Positions 57,901 to 64,000 of a stretch of 64,000 bases of DNA are shown here, piece by piece. The stretch is from NCBI GenBank assembly GCA_916048095.2, contig OU696583.1, forward strand, positions 6,549,822 through 6,613,821, given 5' to 3'. Position 1 is the stretch's first letter. Each line of letters opens with the position of its first letter. The notes beneath the pieces are model-generated. The model was not told the origin of the DNA. It searched no databases and was given only the letters and a program-made list of their open reading frames with translations. Made by a program: the position numbers and the translations under genes. The stretch comes from Sacculina carcini. Taxonomy: Eukaryota; Arthropoda; Thecostraca; Sacculinidae.

Positions 57901-57979
<79 letters not shown>

Positions 57980-58016
57980 CACAAAAGTGCACACGCACTC
58001 TTGTAAATACACAACA
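57675..58016 (-). repeat. 5' LTR of element J
   Basis: 342 bp, partner of 52948-53285, followed by GATAA and satellite sequence. Confidence 0.93.
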
Positions 58017-59800
58017 GATAATATGATGCATTCTTAATTGTGATTGGGCTTCAGTGAAATTTAATCGGTGTATATTCCTGTGTAATCGCAAGTGCGCATA
58101 ATAGCTGTCAAATTGGCAACATGACATTTTGACTTTACATCGCCGTAAATTCCTTTAGATACACTTTGGAAAATTAAAAATTATACCGTATTGTAGAAAA
58201 CAAAATTTCTAGCACGATGGTATAATTTATTTTCATGTATAACAAATAGTTACTGATAAATAGTAGAAAAATGAATTAATTTTAGTCGCCCGGTGTTCAA
58301 GTGTAATTTTGGATGTATTTGAGAATTTTGCCAATTTTACACGTTTTCTTGTATCTTTTGTGGGTATAAATTATAAATTATCTTGTAGAACACAAAATTA
58401 TCTACACAGTAGTATATTCCTGTGTAATCGCAAGTGCGCATAATAGCTGTCAAATTGGCAATATGTCCTTTTGAATTTACACCGCCGTAACTGCCTTCAG
58501 ATACACTTTGGAAAATAAAAAAGTATACCGTATTGTAGACAACAAGATTTCCAGCACAATGGTATAATTTATTTTTATGTGTAACAAATAGTTACTGAGA
58601 AATAGTAGAAAAATGAATTAATTTTAGTCGCCCTGTGTTCAAGTGTAATTTTGGATGTATTTGAGCATTTTACACGTTTTTTGTATCATTTGTGGGTATA
58701 AATTATAGCTTATCTTGTAGAACACAAATTATCTACACAGTAGTATATTCCTGTGTAATCGCAAGTGCGCATAATAGCTGTCAAATTGGCAATATGTCCT
58801 TTTGACTTTACACCGCCGTAACTTACTTCAGATATACTTTGGAAAATTACAAATTATACCGTATTGTAGAAAACAAGATTTCCAGCACAATGGTATAATT
58901 TATTTTTACGTATAACAAATAGTTACTGAGAAATAGTAGAAAGTGAATTAATTTTTGTCGCCCGGTGTACAAGTGTAATTTTGAATGTATTTGAGAATTT
59001 CGCCCATTTTACACGTCGTTTGTATCATTTGTGGGTATACATTATAGCGTTTCTCGTAGAACACAAAATTTTCTACACAATAGTATAATTTTTTTAGCTG
59101 TACTATTCCTGGTTTATGAGTAATAGATAGCGGAACATTGACCATAATATTCACGTTTTTCAGTGCTAATTTTGCCTTTTTGACTTTGTCATTTTGACTT
59201 CACACCGTCGCAACTTTTTTTTAATACACTTTGGAAAATTCAAATTTATATTGTTTTGTAGATGACAAAATTTCCAGTATGATGATATAATTGGTTTAGA
59301 CGTGTCATAGTTAGTTGTTGAGAAATACAGAAAAAAATATAGAAAATCGGACGCGTCGAGTTTAAAAATATTTTTGAATGTAGACTGAAATTTTGTCATT
59401 TTTACATATTTTATATTTAATTTTTGGATATGAGTTATAACCTAACGAGTAGAACAGAATAGTTTCTACACAATGGTATAATGTGTTTGGCTGTACCATT
59501 TCTGGTTTATGAGGAGTAGATGCAGGAATATTGACCAAATGTTCGCATTTTTCAGGGTTCATTTCGTCTTTTCACCGCGATAACTTTTTTTGGTTTTATT
59601 TTAATTAAATTATTTATTTATTTTAATATTTAAAATTTATCCTATCGTGTAGACAAGAACATTTCCAACGTAATGGTATAAATTGTTGGCGGGTACACTA
59701 AGTGGTTACTGAGAAGCAGCTTGCTAAAATGGACCAAGAAGGGTGGGACAGACAAACAGACAGACAGACAGACAGAGGATCTCTTTTATATATATACTAG
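58017..59800. repeat. continuation of the 190-bp-unit array
   Basis: Successive copies of the units with TGTGTAATCGCAAGTGCGCA (about 58079, 58423 and 58757), ACCGCCGTAACTTCCTTCAG-like starts and CACAATGGTATAATTTATTT. It ends with GACAGACAGACAGAGGATCTC and TATATATA near 59770-59800, as at 42970 and 46385. Confidence 0.75.
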
Positions 59801-61880
59801 CATTAAAACCCGCCTGTTGTGCGGAAAAATTCTTAAAATGAAATTCATGTTTAATTCATATATAAAATTGAAAGTTAAATAAGAAAAAGGTACGTTAAAC
59901 TCATAAAAATCTGAACCAAATGAAAAGTCCAAATTTAATCATTTTTGTTCTAATTTTGACAAAATATTTTCCCTCAACCCGCCTCATATTTAAGACCGCC
60001 CGTCGTGCGGAATAATTCAGAAATAAAACACGAAACAAACACAATTAAAAATGGTGAAAACTTTTCATCAGAATGTTTCCCAAACATATTTAGAACTTAA
60101 CATCATTCCCCAACATCATTTGCTCAAGTACTATTCTACTTTTACCGCTACCGCATCTTTTTTCCTAATTTTCTAAACATCTTCAGGCGACTGAAACAGT
60201 ATAAATCACCTGTACAGTATTTGCTGACACACCTGTGATATCAACCTGCTATTGTATCGATGGAACTGACTTCACTAGCTGTTCATTGTTGATTTTTTTT
60301 CTAATTCAAATTTTATTCCATTTGTTCAATTCGTCTATTCTTTTTCCGATCGCATATTATTTATGATAGGAAAATTAGGTTTGTATAGAATTTATCTGCC
60401 GCATTACTTTGATTTTATATAGTTCAATATTCCGAACTGCCGCCTAGGATATTTTACTTCCAATCAAATTCATCGTAGTTCTCTGATACAAGGGCCCATT
60501 GGTATTCACGCCTCAGCGATTTCGGTTGGCATTTGACGCAAGACTGTTGTTGAACGTAAATGCACATTTCCGTGAATTGCATGCTTGATGTGAGTGCATT
60601 CTCATACGCCCACAGATTCACACGCACACACATGCGTAGTTTCAGAGTGGAAATTCATATGTGGTTATGGAGGTGCCTGGTACATGTTGTCACGGTATAA
60701 CTAGAGAAGTTGGAAAATTTGACTGGATTTTTTCTGTCTCGCTTTCTCTCTCTCTCTCTATCTATCTCTTCCTCTGTCTTGGACAGTGTGCGCGATATAG
60801 CTGAATTAATCATGGTCATGTGGGTTTTCCAGTTGAACAGCGTATATGCATGCTTTCTACTTGAATATGACCCTGAGTAACAGTCGTAGATCATATTTTA
60901 CAACGTGATACCAGAATGATGTGTGCTGCTGAATGTAGATATATTGTTTTCTATTAGCATGAAGAACCGCCTTTTGTGCGGAGCAATTCATGTAATAAAA
61001 TTCATACTTTATTCATAAAAATATTGCAAATTCAAAAAAAGCAAACTCATAAAAGTCTAAACGAAATGAAAAGTCCAAATTTAATCATTTTTGTTCTAAT
61101 TTTGACAAAATATTTTCCCTCAACCCGCCTCATATTTAAACCCGCCCGTCGTGCGGAATAATTCAGAAATAAAACACGAAACAAACAAAATTAAAAATGG
61201 TGAAAACTTTTCATCATGATGTTTACGAAACATATTTAGAATTTAAAATCATTACCCAACATCATTTGCTCAAGTACTATTCTACTTTTACCGCTACCGC
61301 AACTTTAACCGCTATCATATATTTCAGTATCATTTATACCCAATATAACATGACCCAAACCTACCAAACCCAACCCAACCACCCCATCTTGGCCTAACCC
61401 AGCCTAATCTGCGGTGATCCAACTTATTAGTTTGTGATCACAAAATGAACCGATTCAATCGTAATTTCTAATCAGAAGTTTGAGATTATCTACGCCAGGT
61501 GTCTCAAACACGCGGCCCACCAATACTTTTCTCTCAACCCGCCATTATAGTAAGAATGATTAAATCACATTTATTGTATAATGTGATTTAATTATACACC
61601 ATTTAATTCACATTTTCATTAGTGAGTCTGGATCTTGAAGTCAAGCCCGTGAGTTTTGTATATGAACTCATTCTACACGGTAACGAGTTCTGAATTATTC
61701 CGCACGACGGCCGGGTACGAATATCAGGCGGGTTGAGGGAAAATATTTTGTCAAAATAAAAATAAATATAATTAAATTTAGACTTTTCAAATGATTAAGA
61801 TTCTTATGAGTTAACCTATTTCTTTATTAATTTGCAATATTTTTTTATTAATTTAATATGAATTTCATTTTATGAATTGA
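59801..61880. repeat. diverged GC-motif repeat blocks, one inverted
   Basis: Blocks with the CCCGCC.GT.GTGCGGA motif begin near 59809, 59996, 60968 and 61140. An inverted block (TCCGCACGACGGCCGGGTA) lies at about 61700, and its neighbours (GGCGGGTTGAGGGAAAATAT and following) are the reverse complement of the blocks at 59940-60020. A dispersed repeat (60300-60783) is embedded. Confidence 0.65.
60300..60783 (+). repeat. dispersed repeat of about 480 bp, copy 1
   Basis: From about TTATCTGCCGCATTACTTT to CTTCCTCTGTCTTGGA it matches 63300-63690 at roughly 95% identity; the first part is more diverged. Contains a CT-rich microsatellite (60748-60770). Non-coding, family unknown. Confidence 0.85.
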
Positions 61881-61881
61881 T

Positions 61882-62175
61882 CCGCGGTGTCGCATTCGTC
61901 TTAACGTAGAGCACATCCTCCTGCATTTCTCAAAATACAGCCTTCATCGATAAGCTCTAATATCGGGCACGACACACAACGCCCCTTTATCTCTTGATAA
62001 CCCTCTGTATAATCCTCAGTTCGTACCACTGCTTTCGAGGTTCACCATCGACACTAAACTCTATGAAAACGTATGGCATAGTTACTTGAGTAATGATTTC
62101 ATCAGCCATCATTTAAGTATTGTTTTATTCCTAGCACCAACACAAGTACCACAGTTATCTGAGGTGCTTGTGTGA
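61882..62175 (+). pseudogene. LINE reverse-transcriptase C-terminal fragment
   Basis: One frame reads PRCRIRLNVEHILLHFSKYS, an in-frame TAA at 61951-61953, then ALISGTTHNAPLSLDNPLYN, VPLLSRFTIDTKLYENVW and stop at 62173-62175. The Cys then VEHILL pattern is the conserved C-terminal domain after the RT in many LINEs (Jockey/CR1/Loa types). It is a short 5'-truncated relic of a LINE different from the one at 30-34.7 kb. Confidence 0.55.
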
Positions 62176-62779
62176 CAACAACGTTGCATTGTGTGACCCC
62201 TGCATTTGAACCTAGGCTGTGCTATATGCAGTAACCAATAACAACAACCATGGGTTTTTCAAAGCTTTTCGCTGCTTCCCTTTGCAGCCGTGCATAATTC
62301 CGAATACTTCAGACTTCTGGTTGCTTTTTTAATGTCTTGATGTTTTGATGTTCTGTCCAGAGGGATGTTTGTCATGGACGTAGATTTGTGTCGAGGCTCG
62401 AGGGATGACAGCCATCATACATTAGTGTTCAAAGTTGAAGCAGTTGGTCAATTGCATGAGACCCTCGATTTGGTTGACTTGTCTTTTGAGGCGACTTGTT
62501 AGTGACGTCTGTCGGCAAGAAAACGAACTACAAGTTGGACATTTTTCCGCCTATAATTTGGCGCATTTTGTCGTTTTTCTCTCCGTTTGTCCGTTTCCGA
62601 TTCGTTGATGTCATTTTTCAGTCTACGAGTACTAAAAACTCAGTTTCTGTACACGAATGTTTGTTGTTTTCTTGTTGCGAGTTATTTGGTTGGTTATTTG
62701 CACGTTTGTTCTGTTTTTCGGTTTGATTGTATTTATTTTGGTTGGCTATTTGCACTAGTTTAGGTTAGGTCATTGCGAT
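62176..62779. other. no recognised feature
   Basis: May include the 3' UTR of the LINE fragment. Otherwise I see no coding frame, repeat end or RNA gene. Confidence 0.35.
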
Positions 62780-63160
62780 GGCAAGACCAACAACAACAAC
62801 AAACACATATATTGAAAATAGCGCACATATTTATACACAGGCGCGAAAAATACACAACCGACAGGGACATCACAGCGAGCAGGGAGTAGGCACAAATAGA
62901 AAAATGAAAACACGTTTGCAAACTGGAACATGCTAGATGGCCGTTGGCTATCAGATAGCTCATCCGCTCTTGAAATAGGGTTTGTTTGATTCCTGTCGGG
63001 TGTCTAGCCACCCTCCTCACTGCAGAACAGTGGGGGAGCCGGTTTAGTCGCCGACGACTCGACCATGAATCTGGTTGTACTGGAACTACACGGTTACCAG
63101 TAGCAGGGCAAAACCTGACTATACCAGCTATTTTTGTTGATATGCGTGACTTTTTGATCA
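62780..63160 (-). repeat. SINE-like element with an L2-type 3' end
   Basis: On the minus strand, a GC-richer body (GTCGAGTCGTCGGCGACTAA, CACTGTTCTGCAGTGAGG) leads to TATAAATATGTGCGCTATTT and then a (TTG)n tail at 62784-62800. The TGTGCGCTAT segment followed by a trinucleotide tail resembles the 3' end of the LINE at 30031 (TGTGCGCTATACAAATAA). That is how SINEs borrow LINE machinery. No clear tRNA or 5S promoter boxes were found. Confidence 0.4.
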
Positions 63161-63209
63161 CACTGCACTTTTTCAGCGAAAATCTATCTCATAAGTTCGT
63201 GGCGTGTTT

Positions 63210-63690
63210 CTATTTCTTTCTAATTCTAATCTATTCTAATTTTTCCATTCTATTTCCGGTCGCAAGCTAATGACGAAAGTAAAATGAGGTTTGAATAAAA
63301 TTTATCTGCCGCATTACTTTAATTTTATATAGTTCAATATTCCGAACTGCCGCCTAGGATATTTTACTTCCAATCAAATTCATCGTAGTTGTCTGATACA
63401 AGAGCCCAATGGTATTCACGCCTCAGCGATTTCGGTTGGCATTAGACGCAAGACTGTTGTTGAACGTTAATGCACATTTCCGTGAATTGCATGCTTGGTG
63501 TGAGTGTATTCTCATACGCCCACAAATTCACACGCACACACATGCGTAGTTTCAGAGTGGAAAATTCATATGTATTTATGGAGGTGCCTGGTACATGTTG
63601 TCACGGTATCACTAGAGAAGTTGGAAAATTTGACTGGATTTTTCCTGTTTCGCTTTGTCTCTCTCTATCTATCTCTTCCTCTGTCTTGGA
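63210..63690 (+). repeat. dispersed repeat of about 480 bp, copy 2
   Basis: Second copy of 60300-60783 in the same orientation. Borders approximate. Confidence 0.85.
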
Positions 63691-64000
63691 TCTTCTAGCT
63701 TCATGGTGGACCTGGGCAGGAAGGAGTCGGGAATTTTAAAATAAAATAAATATATTGTTTTGCTCACATATTCTTGTGAATATTACCTAACATTTAACAC
63801 TTTTTATCAAGTATACAATATTAACGAAACGTTTTTAAGCAATATTAGGAATTTACAAAAACTAGTATATTCATGTCATGACTCTTTCAATTTTGACGCG
63901 GCTCACATGTTTATGGCTTTCATTCAAATTTGTATAAAGCAGTGGTCGGGGAACAGGGGTAAATTACCCCAATTGGGGTAATTTACACATTTTTAGGGTA
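63691..64000. other. AT-rich tail with a possible hAT-like end
   Basis: No coding signal to about 63939. At 63940 CAGTGGTCGGGGAACAGG resembles a hAT terminal repeat (CAGTGGT-type), followed by a short palindrome GTAAATTACCCCAATTGGGG-like. Only one end is in the window, so this is tentative. Confidence 0.3.

Larger units (their letters stand above)
52948..58016 (-). mobile_element. Ty3/gypsy LTR element J (Mag-like), recent
   Basis: Minus strand, about 5.07 kb, with LTRs at 52948-53285 and 57675-58016 and a perfect 5-bp GATAA duplication (52943-52947 and 58017-58021). A purine tract (GGAGGAG on the element strand) abuts the 3' LTR. Gag and a standard gypsy pol are present. Outside the CA tract the LTRs differ at about 3 positions (1%), so insertion was recent. 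About three breaks affect pol. It interrupts the satellite: the array sequence at 44880-44930 continues across the two flanks. Confidence 0.94.

Overview
This is repeat-dense animal nuclear DNA with no confidently recognisable host gene. Nearly everything that can be identified is a transposable element or a repeat: Ty3/gypsy-type, BEL/Pao and Ty1/copia LTR elements, a CR1/L2-type LINE and two LINE tails, hAT and piggyBac DNA-transposon remnants, and a long AT-rich tandem-repeat block. The tRNA sequences matched by the primer sites are animal-type and the element set is typical of invertebrates. An arthropod is plausible, but nothing in the window proves it.

Layout. 1-5131: a 505-bp hAT-type non-autonomous element interrupted by gypsy-type element A (minus strand). 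5132-6062: a piggyBac C-terminal remnant. 6063-10398: gypsy-type element B (plus strand), with near-identical LTRs. 11004-28807: a nest. A copia element (E1) shares its 3' LTR with a second copia copy (E2). Both carry the same foldback element at the same site. E2 is split by a BEL/Pao element (D), and D is split by a third gypsy-type element (C, minus strand). 30031-34700: a CR1/L2-like LINE (minus strand), close to full length. 35390-39850: diverged repeats, a hAT transposase pseudogene containing a second hAT-type element, and a LINE tail. 39957-42024: a truncated CsRn1-like gypsy element. 42200-61880: an AT-rich array with a GC-rich core motif (CCCGCCCGTCGTGCGGA), including a near-perfect 3,824-bp tandem duplication. 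This array is interrupted at 52948-58016 by a Mag-like gypsy element (J). 61882-64000: LINE, SINE-like and other repeat remnants.

Target-site duplications (TSDs) fix the order of insertion: hAT then A; foldback into copia; D into copia; C into D; J into the satellite. LTR divergences, counted by eye, range from about 0.3% (B) to about 2.5% (C, D), so the LTR elements are all young.

The most interesting signal lies at the primer-binding sites. In A, B and C the 12 bases that touch the 5' LTR are the exact reverse complement of nucleotides 1-12 of a tRNA (tRNA-Ile for A and B, tRNA-Phe for C), not of a tRNA 3' end. In the same window J uses a tRNA-Leu 3' end, F a tRNA-Trp 3' end, and the copia element the internal initiator-tRNA-Met site known from Drosophila copia. 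The A/B/C lineage therefore looks as if it primes from tRNA 5' fragments.
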